Positions 19,621 to 32,172 of a stretch of 64,000 bases of DNA are shown in pieces. Origin of the DNA: Cytidiella melzeri (Eukaryota; Basidiomycota; Agaricomycetes; Polyporales; Irpicaceae); NCBI GenBank assembly GCA_022592445.1, contig JABYQR010000187.1, positions 24,346 to 88,345 of the forward strand. Reading direction: 5' to 3'. The translations under genes and the position numbers were made by a program. The stretch's first letter is position 1. Every line of letters begins with the position of its first letter. The notes under the pieces are model-generated. The model searched no databases and was not told the DNA's origin. It worked only from the letters and a program-made list of their open reading frames with translations.

Positions 19621-20740
19621 CATTGCAGGGCCAGTGTCTTTCTTGTTCCTGTTCCCACCAAGTATAGGTTGTGGCACTCCGGTAGCGTTTGAACACCACT
19701 GCCCTTCTGTATGAAGGTGGGTGATGGACAAAAATTAAAAAAATGACACGAAGTCAAGCGTCTAGACAAACACTCATGAATCCCCCATGATGTCACACCT
19801 ACCCACACATGAACATAGATGATGCCCATCAATATCCCACATGTACATACATGCCACCTACACAACACTCATGTTAATGTTGCCCTACGGTCTCCCCATG
19901 CTCTCCCCATCCTTCCTTTAGCTGCTGCCCACCCTACAGCATCCCTACATCTTCCCTACAACACCATACAGCTTCCCTACTGCTTCTATACAGGTAATGT
20001 ACAATATACCTACCACTGACTCCCATGTATATGGATGCCTGTGTATAGTCAACATACACATCACTCACCTGGTACACAACTGTTGCCTACATTACACATA
20101 CATGTCACGCATGACTCACCTTCATCTACTCACTACTGACCTTCATCTAACCATCACTTGCCCTTATCTCACCTTATCAATCACATGCAGTGCATACATA
20201 CTCCCTACCTTGCACCTACTACTCACACAGACATACTCCATGCAGGTACGTGTACACATACTGTGCCCCTGACATAAACATTAACCTCGCCTTCATTTAC
20301 ACGGCCCTCACCTATGTTCCACCTACGACACACTTACCTGCAGCCTACACATACACACACAACGCACACATAATGATAAGTCTCGCTTTCTTTTTTCCTC
20401 CCTGTCAATCACACCTAATGCAAATCTACATCACCATCCGCATGTACACCACCGCTTACCTTGGGCTTGCATGTTGTAAGCTTTTGATCTCCTCATGGTC
20501 TACCCATGTGTTACCTACATTCCCCCTTTGTTGGCAAACAGTACTCTCATCCCTTGCACACATTCACCCCATATGTAATTTACACTTTTGGTTCTTTAAT
20601 GTCTCATGTGAGCCATTATTTTCTCTGCCCTTTGTGAGCTCATATAACCCCAAGGGTTTTGGTCTTTTTACTCTGTCTCTTTCCTTCCGCACACCCCCCT
20701 CGCAATCATCTGCTTGCCAGTCTTGCTGATTCATATGAAC
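19621..20740. other. CT/CA-rich stretch, no supported gene
   Basis: It is rich in ACACAT, CCTACAT and CTTCCCTAC motifs. Long open frames here reflect the shortage of stops in such sequence. It may be the promoter or leader of the spliced gene to its right, but I see no domain or clear start. Confidence 0.35.
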
Positions 20741-23700
20741 TCAAACAATTACAGTTCCCCTGTGACCAACCTCCCTCTATTTCCGTAGAGGGAGATGCTC
20801 TGTGTGCAACTGTGCAAGCTACGTTGTTCTGGATTCCTCTGGACGACTTGTGATATGTCATTTACACAATCTAGTTTTCAAAATCTGTTTCATTGTACAA
20901 CAGCATAGCTTCCGTCATCTCATGCTCAGCTGTTTGCGGTCTGCCCACATAGCTGGCTTCTTTATGGCATCCACCCAGATGTACCAGAGCAAGTACGTAT
21001 GTGGGTACGGGGCAGCATGGCCAATCACACTTGTGGTGTGTTCTTCTCTGTGCATCTTCTGCCATATCTGCTGTGTTATTGCGTGACCTTGAGATTTGCC
21101 TGCTTTTAGCCCACTCTACATTGGCATGTCAACTCCGTATGTCTCTGTTGCCAGCTGTGGGGTTACCATGATACGTAGCCTCCTAAACTGTGAGATTTTG
21201 CACCCATTGCCCATCCCACCATGCAAGGGACAATAGTAATTTTGCCTTACACACCAGTAGGGACACACACAAGTCTTCCGACTTTGACTGACTAATCACA
21301 TTACAGGTACAAGGCAGAAGGAACCCGGAAGACATCCCCCGCTGCCTTTTCATGGCCTCAAACTGAAATGCCTGCTGTACTTCAGCGTCACACTGATGCT
21401 GGATTGACAGTCCAGGTTGACTTTACTCTTGAGACCAACATCTTCATGGATATACATCATGCGTGAACAGACCATCTCACACGTAACGGATTGCGGTTTC
21501 CCACCAGTCCTTCCTCGGCCTCAGATGTTATACCTCCCACATTGACTATTGACAACGCTTCATGGCTATGAGAAAGCCAAAGTATATGTCTGCGCATACA
21601 CGCTGCGAGCTTGCACTACCTAAGATCAATCAACTGATTCTACAGGCCCGTGTGATGGTGGCAACACTTACAAAGTCATGGACTTGCAAAGTGTAAAAAA
21701 ATTGGGTTTTGTTTCGTGGTCTTTTATGCAGTACCGTTGCTTCCATCTGACAAAGCGTATTCCAAGCTCCTGGTTATGGCAACCATCAACATGCACTTTT
21801 GTCACTGCCCTTTGCCAAGCTGTCATCAGTGCCTCATCAGCCAGAAGCAATGCATCCTTGTTTTCCGCACCGCGTTTTTGCAAAGCTCCAGTTTGCTCGA
21901 GGTTCCTTTCAGATGCCCTACTGTCTTGCCAACTGCCCCGGGGAATTACCCACTTCCCCGGCGGAGTCTGTGCGCTCTATATACCCACGCAGTCCAGTAT
22001 GTTGCATAGTCCCGTGGTTGATTCACGAGTTTTCAATGCCATTATGCTTTCAAAGTTTCCATGTCAACTCATACAACTATCTCAGGTAGCTGGTTTCTGT
22101 CCTTTCTAATGCTACCCTATCTGCCATTCATCATGGCCACCTTGTAGCTTTGACACCAGCGAGCCTCAGAACATGTCTCCCAATCACTGGAACAACATGC
22201 AATCACACCAGGTCCTGATACCTCACATCTCTCTAACTCTTCACAACCTGGGGCATCTTCTTCCTGCCAACGGCGTCCACGTGCTGTGTCACCGGTAAAC
22301 CGCTGTTTGCAACAATCTTACTTTGTCATTTGTCATTTGGTTGGCGTATTGACAGATCCCAAATCTCGAGGCCCCACCAGCATGTCGTTGACGCTTGTCC
22401 AGTCCCTCTTTGTCAGAGTTGGCTGATATGCCTACTTCCTTGGCTGGTATTTGCCATGTTTACATATACCCAGCATCTAACTGCATGTTCATTGTTGGAT
22501 TCTCAGCTACCGGGAAGGACCATTTTTGCCCCCGGCCCTTTGCTTACAGTGATAATGAACACCACCAATGTAGACAGCATTGCTGAGGTTTGTGTTATTG
22601 CTTATTGTCCCCGCCAGCATCTTCTCATGACTCTATCCACACATACAACAGACCACCATCGCTTACCTCCGTGGCAGTCTATGCACATTTGCAGATGAGG
22701 ACTTCCATTTCGAATACAACAATCAGGATAATCTATTTCCAGTGGTTGAACGGCAGGAAGATCTGGCACAGGCTGCAAGCGGCTATATGTGCTGTGACAA
22801 ACCCCACCAAATTTCTTTCTGTGCACCATGTGTTGACAGCGGTGCCTGTTTACTACTTACTTGCTATCCTGTGTTGGCTGCATGCTGATCCTGCAATACA
22901 CAAATTCAACACTTTGGATGAAATCATTCAACAGGCATCCGAAGCCCAATGGTCCAGGTACAAGGTGTTCTTCATCTTGCCCACTTCTTTTTCCCTCTCA
23001 AACGGACCGTTAACATGTAAGCTTTGTGTACTGCTCCTTTTGTATTTTTGCTTACCTCCATCACAGTGCCATGGGCGCGGGGGACAGACAACGCAATGGC
23101 ATTATACGTGAGGCTCTACAAATCCTTCTCTCCGATGATTCACTATGGCAATTCCGTGAAGGATATGTGACACCCAACTTGCATCCCTCCACTGATCCCA
23201 TCACTCATTGTATAAACCTATTCCAAGTCGCTGGCACTCTGATAATGCTGCATTTTTTGTGGATTGGTGCTCCTTTGCCTATCACACCCTTTCTCCCCTT
23301 GCTTCTTCTTGATAGGCAGGCATCTTTCAACTATGACAAAAGCTTCATTAACCGCCATGTCTCTACATCTGTCACCAAAGGTTCGCGCCAGTGGCAGTCC
23401 TCAAGTCTGGATGTCATTGTTCCGCAGTTGTATTTTGATCCGGTTAGCTCACTATTTCTGGATGCTAACATAAATGTAAACCATCTGTACCATGCATTTC
23501 TACCATGTGGACTGACCAGATCAACCAACAGCCGTCCACACTCAGTTCCAATCGAGTGGTCACAGCGCACACCGCGGTGACCCGTGGCCTACTCATGAGC
23601 CGGACATTGGGCACTGCCCATCCTCATTTGGAATTAGACTTTGCAGCTATTGCTCAGGGTGCAAATGTTCCCCTGGATGCACACATTGACATTGCCCAAC

Positions 23701-24531
23701 ATGCATTTCTACCTTCTGACAACGGTGTAAGTCATCCATACCATTACCATTGCAATTGATTGCCTTCTAATATTCCAGGTAGCCATTACATACATACCGG
23801 TCTCTCAAGCCCATTCTGATACAGACATACAACCGGCGGGTACAAACACCTTGTGACTTGACCAGCCGCATTATGTTCACTCAACACATGTATGGCGCTC
23901 CCCGGGGACGCAATGACGGTGAAATCAACGACAAGGACCCGTTTCAGAAGGCTTTTTAAGACCAACTATTTGGATTCCACAACAGGGTTGGCTACACACC
24001 ATTTGTTCTCTTCCTGACCAATACCCGGCGGATGACCCATGCACGCACTCCCGTTTGCTCTTGCATGCGGCCACCGGCAGCGACCTTCTGCCACTCAGCA
24101 ATGATGAAGAAGCCATACATGTATGTTTGACATATTGGGTGGAATCCTTTACTCAATGCTCTTCTCATTGACATCATTCACTACCCTCCGCGCATTGACC
24201 AGCCAGACCCACTGGGTGACGTCCTTCCAGGTCTAATGGAGTTTCACGCTTGCACGCATTCCACCACCATCAACATGGATAACAAACTACGCTACCTCTT
24301 GGCCAAACCCCAGGTCCGGCTGTTTGATGATTGTATTTTTACCCAGATAATTCCGGATGGCTTTCAACCTGTATGAGTGAAATACCAATTACTTCGAATG
24401 TACTTATTTTGCCAGTATTGGTGGTATTCAATAGACTCCATGGGTTTTTGTTATTGCAGGCAGGTAGTTTCAAGCTGGTACAAAAGTCCCAAGCCCGTTG
24501 GGTTCAAGCAGGTACCAAAGTCTCACGCTAG
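20741..24531 (+). pseudogene. Unidentified multi-exon plus-strand gene
   Basis: Coding-quality blocks appear on the plus strand with fungal-type introns between them: near 20930-21020 (LFAVCPHSWLLYGIHP), 21307-21466 (preceded by TTACAG; RYKAEGTRKTSPAAFSWP), about 22590-22970, 23069-23578 (preceded by ATCACAG; GDRQRNGIIREALQILLSDD, then GAPLPITPF), 23870-24370, and a last exon ending TAG at about 24531 after an intron from 24370 to 24460 (GTATGA...TTGCAG). The block with GAPLPITPF resembles the G-x-PISP-x stretch of HECT-like domains in basidiomycete transposon-associated proteins, but this is weak. Function unknown; it may belong to the same DNA transposon as Tnp2 or to the Tet-like segment. 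Confidence 0.4.
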
Positions 24532-24587
24532 TCCGGAGTTAAAATGCTGGGGTGTTCACAAGAGTTTCCGGTTCACCAACTAATCAA

Positions 24588-24662
24588 CCAGGTTTCAAGC
24601 TGGCCAGCAAATTTCAAGGTGGCCTGGTTGTTTCAAGCTGCCCCTGAGGTTTCAAGTGGATG
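24588..24662 (+). repeat. 75-bp subterminal inverted repeat, left copy
   Basis: The block runs from ACCAGGTTTCAAGCTGG to TTTCAAGTGGATG and contains four TTTCAAG units. Its inverted partner of equal length is at 32352-32426. Such clustered short motifs near both ends are typical of transposase-binding subterminal repeats in CACTA-like elements; that role is inferred. Confidence 0.7.
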
Positions 24663-24944
24663 TCTCCAACCAATTGCCGGTACTGTATGTGGCACACAAA
24701 ATACAAATAATGTACATAGTAGCTCCAAAAGTCTGACTATGATGCTGGGATATCAGAGCAAAAGAAAATGCTCAAATGTGTAAACCTTATGATGATGAAT
24801 GCAATGGTGGGGTGCAGACATTGAGGGGACTTGTAGCAGAATTGCTGGACAAAACGGATTGTTACTGAGCTCGTGGAAATTTGGTAACTACATGCCACCT
24901 ATGTAAGCTATATAATGCCCCCAATGTTACATGTTCTTGCCATC
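24663..24944. other. Short non-coding stretch
   Basis: Between the inverted repeat and a family C LTR fragment. I see no gene, splice pair or repeat. Confidence 0.4.
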
Positions 24945-25348
24945 TGTCGTGGATGGCCCAACTAGCCCTTATTTTTTGCAATTTACCTCTTGTTTTGATC
25001 TTCAAAACCTGGGGCTACAACCCAGTTGCAATCCTCTCTGCACAAACTTCTTTGCACGTCTGTTAAGCGCCTGTATCACATGGCTTAGACGCTCTACATG
25101 GTCACGTTACTTGCTACTACATCACACTAGCATGTGACTTAGCTTAAGTAAGACCACATGGCTACAAACACATGGCTCAGCCCATAGCTAGGGTTTGATG
25201 TCATAGATACTGTTCACATGGACTCCTTTTGTTCTTTCCCTATTGTTCTCTTTATGGAAGGATGTTCTCACAGGTGTGGGAATGGAATACAATAGTTGGT
25301 CTCCTTTTAGATAGATTCTCTCACAAGTAGAGTTCTTGGCAAAGTCTA
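24945..25348 (+). repeat. Family C LTR, 5' part only
   Basis: It starts TGTCGTGGATGGCCC and follows the family C LTR to AGTTCTTGGCAAAGTCTA, then switches to transposon coding sequence at about 25349. The promoter and 3' half are missing, so it is a truncated LTR that cuts the 3' end of the minus-strand gene to its right. Confidence 0.85.
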
Positions 25349-26900
25349 CGTTCAACACCAGATGGTCAGGGGAGAATGCTTTGGCCAGCATAGCCAATTG
25401 ACTCTGGTTGCATTCACTGGCATCTGGAACAAATTTTCAATATCCAAACTCCGTTTGCCTGAGATATCGCACACTGGCTGACCACTGATTCAATTGATAT
25501 GGGTGTTGGAGGCATGCTACCTCGCCCAATAGCATGTGCGTTGTCTGATATTTGCCTCTGTTCCCCACACTTGATTTTGAAGGTAGGGTTCCGCTGGCAG
25601 CACATCAAGAAGTAAACCGTTCGTCAATAATAGCACACAATGAGCAAGGTATGGGCTCACTCAATACAGCGGAGAAGCCTCCAACATCTTGCCACGCTGT
25701 GGGATTGGTTCTGGCCACCTGGTTTGTAAGATGTACCTGATATGTGGGAGGTGATACAGACGAGCTGGAGGAAGACGAGTTTTGCTGAAGCAAGTTGCCC
25801 CCAACGGTGGTGGTTGCGGATAGATTGTAGTAGTCCTCAAGCCGAGGGTGGCGCTTTGGGGGAATAGTGATAGGTGTTGTGTCTCTAGAATAGTTCAGCA
25901 AAGAATTCTAGTTCTTTGATGTAGCAGAATTAGCAATAGAGGCAGTATACAGCCCTCGTATGATGCAAAACGTACTAACAGCAGCAAAACAAGTGTGTCT
26001 AGTTAGGACAAATTGGATTGGGGTAGTTGTGGTGGATTCCGACCTTGAGTATCCGAGGGTCTGCGGTCATCAGCCTCTGGCTCCTCTCTGTGAAGGGGAA
26101 GGTATTGATACACCGCTGAAAGCGCCGAAGATATTCAGCATTGATGGCCTGCTGTCAGAGTGAATGAAAAAGACCTACAGTTGTGTCCTTGGCTATCTTC
26201 TACTGCTACAGGCTGGCCTCCATGCAGTGGCAGACAGTCCTCAAAAGTGTTGCTTCCCTCTGAGCATCCAGCCAGGTCAGCTCTGTACAATGAATAGCGA
26301 CACCACCCTTACCTGTGGACACTGTGGGCTGGCGGTCGGTATGGTGTTCCCCCATTGTTGACAATAAACTCTCATGTAGCCCGCTGTTGAGGGACGGGCT
26401 TGAGGCTGCCGTGGGTGTAATTGTTGGCCCTCCACTCATTACCATAGCAGCCGGTAGTATTTGGTCAGTGTCCCTGCTACCCATGGGATGCTGAAATCCT
26501 TTGGTCGGCAAATCTCCAGCATCTTGGCGACTTGATGAACATGTTTGACAATTTGCAGAAAGGGTGGCTGTTCCACCACCATGGGGCTGCCCTCGATGAC
26601 AGGCCATCGGTCAAGATTGGGGGAACAAGGAGGTTTGTGGTCCTACATGTTGCTTGTGGTTTTGAGTTGTTGTATTACTGCCAGATTAAGCTTAGAGATT
26701 GGTGATAGCAATAATTTTGCCAAGTTTCATAAAGTAGTTGCTTTGTCTTGTTACCGTCAATGGTCCTGGTGAGCCCGGTTGTATGCAATGAGTATCCCAC
26801 TGCAGTTGTCACGCTATGTGTTTCTCTCCACGTAGCTGTCAACAAAACAATAGCAATAAATTCATGGGAGTAAATACTGACCATGATTGATGGATGATGG
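25349..26900 (-). pseudogene. Unidentified spliced coding region, 3' end cut by LTR
   Basis: Reading leftwards, coding-type blocks include a Thr/Pro/Ser-rich region at 26607-26206, a helical block near 26160-26010 (EYLRRFQRCINTFPF), a Ser-rich block at 25901-25605, and a terminal block ending at the LTR junction (SQLAMLAKAFSPDHLVLNV). They change frame at likely introns. No domain is recognised. The coding continues up to the LTR fragment at 25348, so the natural end is lost. Confidence 0.4.
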
Positions 26901-27086
26901 ATTGACAATGTGGATTGAGGCAGCCAAAGAGACCCCGGAGATTTTTATGGGTTGCGGAGCAGAAAGTTTCAAGCTCATAGACTCATGTTCCTGGGAGTTT
27001 GCGGCAAGTTCTAGTGGGAAATTGATGTACAGGCAAATTGTACTCACCGTAGACGCAAGCAGAAGCATGTGGAGCACAGAACGTGG

Positions 27087-27795
27087 GCAACTTTGTGGAC
27101 ATTTGTTGGTTTCTGAGTGGAAAATTTCAAGCTAATGGACAGGGGTTGCAAGTTCCGAAAGACATGTGGCCCAGAGTAGTGGTAAAATGAGATTCTGATT
27201 GGGCTTATAATTGATGTGGACCTTCGGGCATGCAGCTGTGCAAGAAATGATATGAAATCGAGGCTAAGTGAGACACTCTTCTGATGGTAATTCTTGGTTG
27301 TACGCGGTTCAAGCTACAGATGGTGGTTTTCAAGCTCCGTGGCCACTCTCTGTGGATATAGACACCCCAGGCCCAGGTGCGCTGGCAGGCAAAACATTGT
27401 ATTAATGTAACATTCTCACCAAGAGCATGAAGTTCACGTGTTGGCAACTTTCTGGACATTCCATTGGTTGCTGAGCGTAAAGTGTCAAGCTGTTAGATGT
27501 GGCTTTCAAGTGTTGAAATACATGTGCGCCAGGATGGTGGTAAAATGCGCCTCTGATTGCACTTATGATATGCGGACCTCCGGGTGTGTAGCTGTGCCAG
27601 AGACAATATGTGATTGAGACTAATTGAGAGAACCTTGCAATGGTAATTCTTGGCGGTGCCGGGTTTCAAGCTACAGACGGTGCGTTTGAAGCTCAGCGGA
27701 CCCTCCCTATGAATGCTAACACCCCAGGCCTGGGTGCGTTTGCACGACAAACAACGTACTAATGTTATTACCTTGTCCCCAAAGTTCAGAGACAA
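27087..27795 (-). repeat. Two tandem coding-like modules of about 350 bp
   Basis: 27087-27437 and 27438-27795 align along their length (shared features: GGCAACTTT, TGGTAAAATG, ATGGTAATTCTTGG, CACCCCAGGC). On the minus strand each encodes a short segment with a Cys pair, LVRCLSCKRTQAWGVSIHRE in one and LIQCFACQRTWAWGVYIHRE in the other, and each carries TTTCAAGCT-type motifs on the plus strand. They look like a duplicated exon-intron unit of the minus-strand gene. A third partial copy may lie at 26930-27086. Confidence 0.6.
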
Positions 27796-28907
27796 TGGCA
27801 TGGGCTATGTACATTGGGTAGGTTGGGAATTGCAGATTCAATGAATACATATACATAGATTGTAAGTGAGAAGATCAACTTAGATCCGGGTAGCACTTTG
27901 ATTTCACCATTCAGCAAATTTGCACAAACTATGCTCGGAATTGATGAGATTCCAGCCAAATACCTCGGCTTCCTGCCCAAGCCCCTGTTTAACCTCACCA
28001 AAAAACCTTGCTAATGCATCACAAATTTCAGGTAGTGGCGGACGGTTCTTTGCAGTGGTGCAACGCAGATACCCCATCTTCTCTAGGCCACAAAGACCTC
28101 CAGCGTTGACTTTGCGGATGATGACAGCCAGGCCGTCCGCGGTGGGTGATTACACCACACAAGCACTGCAGAGGTTGGCTAACACAAGGTATTTGACCAC
28201 CGGACCCACACCAGGGATAGGGTCAATTACCTGGAGCCATTTCCAAGCCTGGTCAAATGCCATGTCGTGTTGATCATCCCAGTTGGAAGCTCGAACAACA
28301 TCCCATATCAGTGTCTTGTGGCTCAGAAGTCGGTGAGTCTGTGGTATACTGGTGAATGCAACTTCATTACAGAAGAAGGTGTCGTTGGGCTTGTTTCCGT
28401 CTTTATTTGGTGTACTTTTGGCACATATGCTGAATCCACCCATCAAACTCGGCGAGAGTGGCAAAAGCCACCTGTTGGTCATTGTTGTTGGGATCGGTGA
28501 TAGGCTTTGTGCTGTAGGTTATCAGCCTTGACACAAGCATGGAGAACAGGCCTGACTGTGTTCGGGCAAATGTAGGGGTGAGTGAAATTGATAATCATGA
28601 CCCTGCGGGAAGGAGCTTTGTCCCGAAGGGGCATGAGACGGTTGGGATTGCGGAGCATGACACGCTGCTCAGCACTGGCATTGTCCACGGTCTCGCCATT
28701 GTAACTGCCGCGTAACGCGTACACCTCTTGGATGAATGACAGCATGCATGGAATGGTTTTGGCAGTAGAGACTGGTTCTGGAATTGGTGTGGGCAGCATA
28801 CCGCCAGTGTTTGAGGTGTTACCACTTAAGATACCAATGCGTGACTTCTTGGCTGGAGATGTCTTGTGAGGGTCCTGAACAAATGTGCGGGCTGATTGCA
28901 CCAACAA
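27786..28907 (-). CDS. Unidentified spliced protein with HhH-like motif
   Basis: Coding blocks on the minus strand: 28907-28479 (FIQEVYALRGSYNGETVDNA; SRRVMIINFTHPYICPN), 28482-28150 (DMAFDQAWKWLQVIDPIPG then GVGPVVKYLVLANL), and about 28140-27786 (AVIIRKVNAGGLCGLEKMGY; LGRKPRYLAGISS). PIPGVGP followed by a helix resembles a helix-hairpin-helix DNA-binding motif, but one motif is thin evidence. The blocks lie downstream of the Tet-like oxygenase on the same strand and may be part of the same transcript or a partner gene. Confidence 0.45.
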
Positions 28908-29082
28908 GTCGTATCTTTGTGGCAGATGATGGAGTAGGGAGAAGGTCTCTGATGTGCGAGAGGCCAGAGCTTATTGGGCTAATAATGCCTCAAAGGTTGA
29001 CATTGAGCCCAGCACATATTGGGCTGTTGCATGATTGCGGCGCAATTTGACACCATCGTTGAGCAGCCATCCAGGGATATCC

Positions 29083-29865
29083 TCAAAAGCACGCCAGGTG
29101 TGCTCTACCCCAACCTACATTGCTGACCACAATGCGAACGAAGTTGCAGAGTGCTTGAGTGCGCCAATTGGAGGCAATGCCAACCAGGTACGTAGAATCC
29201 GGAGAACTTCTTCCACTACGTGTGTGTGGAGATCTTTGCCTGCCAAATACTGCCGCCAAATACTGGTGTGACGGCAAAAGGTGGAAGGACTGTGAGGGAA
29301 GCTCTGGAAAGTAATCACGTGTTTGAAGCTCCTGTGCTGGACCCGTGATACTTGAGCGCATGAGGCAGTCAAGCACATGTTGTGACAACCTCGACACGGC
29401 TTCCAGCCCAGGAGGGCAGGTGCCATCAATGCTTTGTCCAGGCGCAGTTTGTGAACCAAGAAGGAGGTGTGCAACAGTGGAGATGTAAGTCTTGCATACT
29501 TCAATGATGTGTGGCAGCAACACGGATTCAGAAACCATAACACATTGTTGTAATGTTGCTAACCACACCTCTGTATGGTTTGTGAATGAGCGCAACTTGC
29601 GGAGGTTGTTGGAATAGATGTAGGTAAGTGCAAAAATGTTGTTATTGCAAACAGGAGAGGCAGGGTCTTCTGGCATTGACCGCACAATAGCATCCAAGGC
29701 ATCAATGACTGTGGCTAGCGTATCCTTGGATGCAGTCTTCATAACAGCTTCAGCCTTACCAACTGCATTACGCGCGGTGTCAATGTATGATCTTGTGTAG
29801 CAGTACAGCCACTGCTTACCTGAAACATGGATTAGCGGCAAAGTCAGAGAATTTTGGCAGGACAA
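29083..29865 (-). CDS. Unidentified helical protein exon (about 260 codons)
   Basis: This is the longest uninterrupted frame in the Tet-like segment. It is mostly helical with few charged repeats (DTLATVIDALDAIVRSMPED; HIIEVCKTYISTVAHLL) and ends with a Ser/Arg-rich tail. No catalytic motif is visible. A short acceptor-like region precedes it near 29870. It lies between the oxygenase gene and the HhH-like blocks, same strand. Confidence 0.45.
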   Translation of the reverse strand: MSCQNSLTLPLIHVSGKQWLYCYTRSYIDTARNAVGKAEAVMKTASKDTLATVIDALDAIVRSMPEDPASPVCNNNIFALTYIYSNNLRKLRSFTNHTEVWLATLQQCVMVSESVLLPHIIEVCKTYISTVAHLLLGSQTAPGQSIDGTCPPGLEAVSRLSQHVLDCLMRSSITGPAQELQTRDYFPELPSQSFHLLPSHQYLAAVFGRQRSPHTRSGRSSPDSTYLVGIASNWRTQALCNFVRIVVSNVGWGRAHLACF

Positions 29866-29980
29866 ATCTTACAGCAGCGCTGCTTTGACAAAATTTGAAT
29901 CATTGTGGTGCTCTGCAAAGCATCTTCATCAGCCAATTCTGAGGCATTGTTGTCGTTGTCATCATGATAACTATCCTCAT

Positions 29981-30762
29981 CTACATCTGCCAAAGCATTG
30001 GCAAGGCTTCGCACAAAGGCTGAGGGCCCGGCTGAATGTCCACATCCATGAGACTACCCGAAGAACGATCAGGGCAATAGTCTTGATCATGGTTGTGGTC
30101 ACAATTATCATCTTTGTCAGGGGTCGCGCCACTACTCTCAGGTTGTGCGGCATAGCGGTGGCGTTGTAACACCGTAGAGGGGCGAGATGATTGTGCGGTC
30201 AAAGGAAGAGGATGAGGGGAGCCAGAAGCGCTTGGTAAGGAAGTCAGAGGCCTATCGATAGGATGATCGGCAATACTAAGGTTTTTGAGTTCAAGAAAGA
30301 GTGAATTGCCGGCTTGTGCGACTTACCACAGAAGGGGCAATTTGCGGGGTGCTGTCTTGCGGGTTTGTAACATTGCCTGAAGGGCCTGCTTGCGTTTTTG
30401 TCTCCCTGGTTCCTGCGGGAGCGGTGCAGTAGGATTCCCCCGCTGCGCAAAAGACATAAACTCCCTGGTGTGGGAAGCAATGGCATAGCTTTTGCATCTC
30501 ACAGCTGCTGCAACTTTTCTTTTTGAGCTGTTCTTGTTGGACCTACAATTGAAGCATCAACACAGAATACTCCGTCATCCAGCACGGCAGTCATTGATTT
30601 AAGAAGTGCTTCACGATCAAGGCAAACACCATATCGAGCTGGTAACTGGCCTAGGAGGGAGAAAACCAGCTGGAGCACCACACAAAACAAGAATCGACAA
30701 TGGGACTTGGGTGTCATTGTTATCTCACCATCAGCAGCAGCATTTGCTCGATGGTTTGTCAA
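29981..30762 (-). CDS. Unidentified exons following the Tet-like domain
   Basis: Three coding-type blocks: 30762-30499 (LPARYGVCLDREALLKSMTA; GVFCVDASIVGPT), 30486-30244 with a Cys pair (NCPFCGKSHKP), and 30202-29981 with an Asp/His-rich stretch (DNCDHNHDQDY). Frames shift at likely introns. They could be the C-terminus of the oxygenase protein or a separate gene; I cannot decide. Confidence 0.35.
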
Positions 30763-30799
30763 AAGAATGTCTCGGCTGGGAACTGTGGTTATTGGAATT

Positions 30800-32172
30800 C
30801 ATGTGGGATGTGTATTGAATGTACGCAGCACCAGTCATCTCTGGGGATATGTACAGGGGATCTCTGTCTGGAGAAACCGCAGTGAGTGCATGTCGCATCT
30901 GAGCAGAAGCAATTTGTATCGGCAGGTACGAGATAACAACCATTCAGTAGGCTTTGGTGGCTCACCCGGAGGGGCAAGGGGAGGAGTACCTCCATGACGC
31001 AGGCGACCACTGAAGTACACATTCAAAAGGGGGGAGAGTTCTACAAAGATGCCAACCGCAACCAGGTAGAACCTCCCCAGGTCATAATCAAGCGGCAAGT
31101 CCGATAGAACTGTTATTGAGGACGGCTGGTACGGACAATTGCCTTGGTCTTTGTGGAGACCACCAAATCGTTCTCCCATGACATCTGCCAGGGTCTGCTG
31201 GAGGTATGTCAATGTTTGGCATTCCCAACACCTACATAATTAGCTCACGAGGGTCTGCAACCTAAGCAGCTGCGAGATTCAGCTGGAAAGCGTCGGAATA
31301 GTAGTATTCATTGTGGCCTACTCTTGGCAGGTTGATCATGTCACACCATTATCTGAGAGCTTCATGCTGGAAGCCTGGGGCCTGCTGAGCAAACATCCCA
31401 ACAGTGTATTGCGAAACAGCCTATGAAATGTTAGGGCATTTCTATGTGGAAGAGATGGTATGTAAACCGACCCGTAACAGGCGCGACCAATGACCATGCA
31501 TGTCGGAGGGCTCACCCTCAATGATCTTTGATGCTGCACAGGAAGCATCTGAGCTACGAGAACGTTCAACAATCTGACCAATGCTGTAGCACCGCCCATT
31601 CTGAGATACTTCCTTGGCCCACTCTGCCCTCTCATATGCAACCTTGAAGGGAGTGTGAAGTTCTATCTCCAAGGATGGGAGTTTGTGCATTGTTGAGCTC
31701 TGCATGCATTTCATCTGCATGGTGAAGGGGTTATCTGACAACAAGTTTGTAAGGGGTGAACATCACCATGGGTGTTTACACCTACAGATCGCCAACCCAA
31801 GCTATTGGTTTATCCTCCATTGGGTCACCGCTGCTGTCGTGGTGCCGAGTAAACACGCAATCTCCCACTTCCAATTAGGTCCACAGTGAGAATTACAATG
31901 AGTTATTTCATTGCAGAATAATGCAACAATGACTGACCAGGATGGTTCTTCATGACATCCTCTGTCCGGCCATGAGGAATGGTGAGCAAGTTGGCTATCT
32001 GTCCCCAATGTTGTTTGCCCTCCGGCAAATCATCAATGAAAAACACAAAAGAACGGGTGTGGGGTTGTTGCAGCCATGGCCTCAGAGGATGATGCCCCTC
32101 ATATTTCTATAGCTGGGGTAGCTTGCCAGGTGATTTGACCGGTGGTCGCAGATTCAACCATGCTTTGTTGTC
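30800..32172 (-). pseudogene. Tet-like 2-oxoglutarate/Fe(II) dioxygenase
   Basis: The core is encoded at 31240-30940. It has an iron-ligand motif H-x-D (GGLHKDQGNC), a beta-strand block (DYDLGRFYLVAVGIFVEL), and the distal histidine in RLRHGGTPPLAPPGEPP. The HGGTPP-x-AP-x-G-x-x-P pattern after an 'F-SG-R' strand is what I know from the fungal Tet-like oxygenase family (2OG-FeII_Oxy_6), relatives of TET/JBP enzymes that oxidise 5-methylcytosine or thymine in DNA. Upstream exons at about 31400-31262 (RVGHNEYYYSDAFQLNL), 31744-31470 and 32110-31940 match the expected N-terminal extension. A TAA interrupts the 31400 exon and a TAG the first. The arginine that binds 2-oxoglutarate is not securely placed, because splicing after TEW is unclear. 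Probably inactive, or misread at one base. Confidence 0.65.

Noticed and set aside
19819..20729. Several plus-strand ORFs in the CA/CT-rich stretch
   Set aside because: They are low-complexity translations rich in Tyr/His/Thr from ACACAT repeats, with no start context or splice structure.
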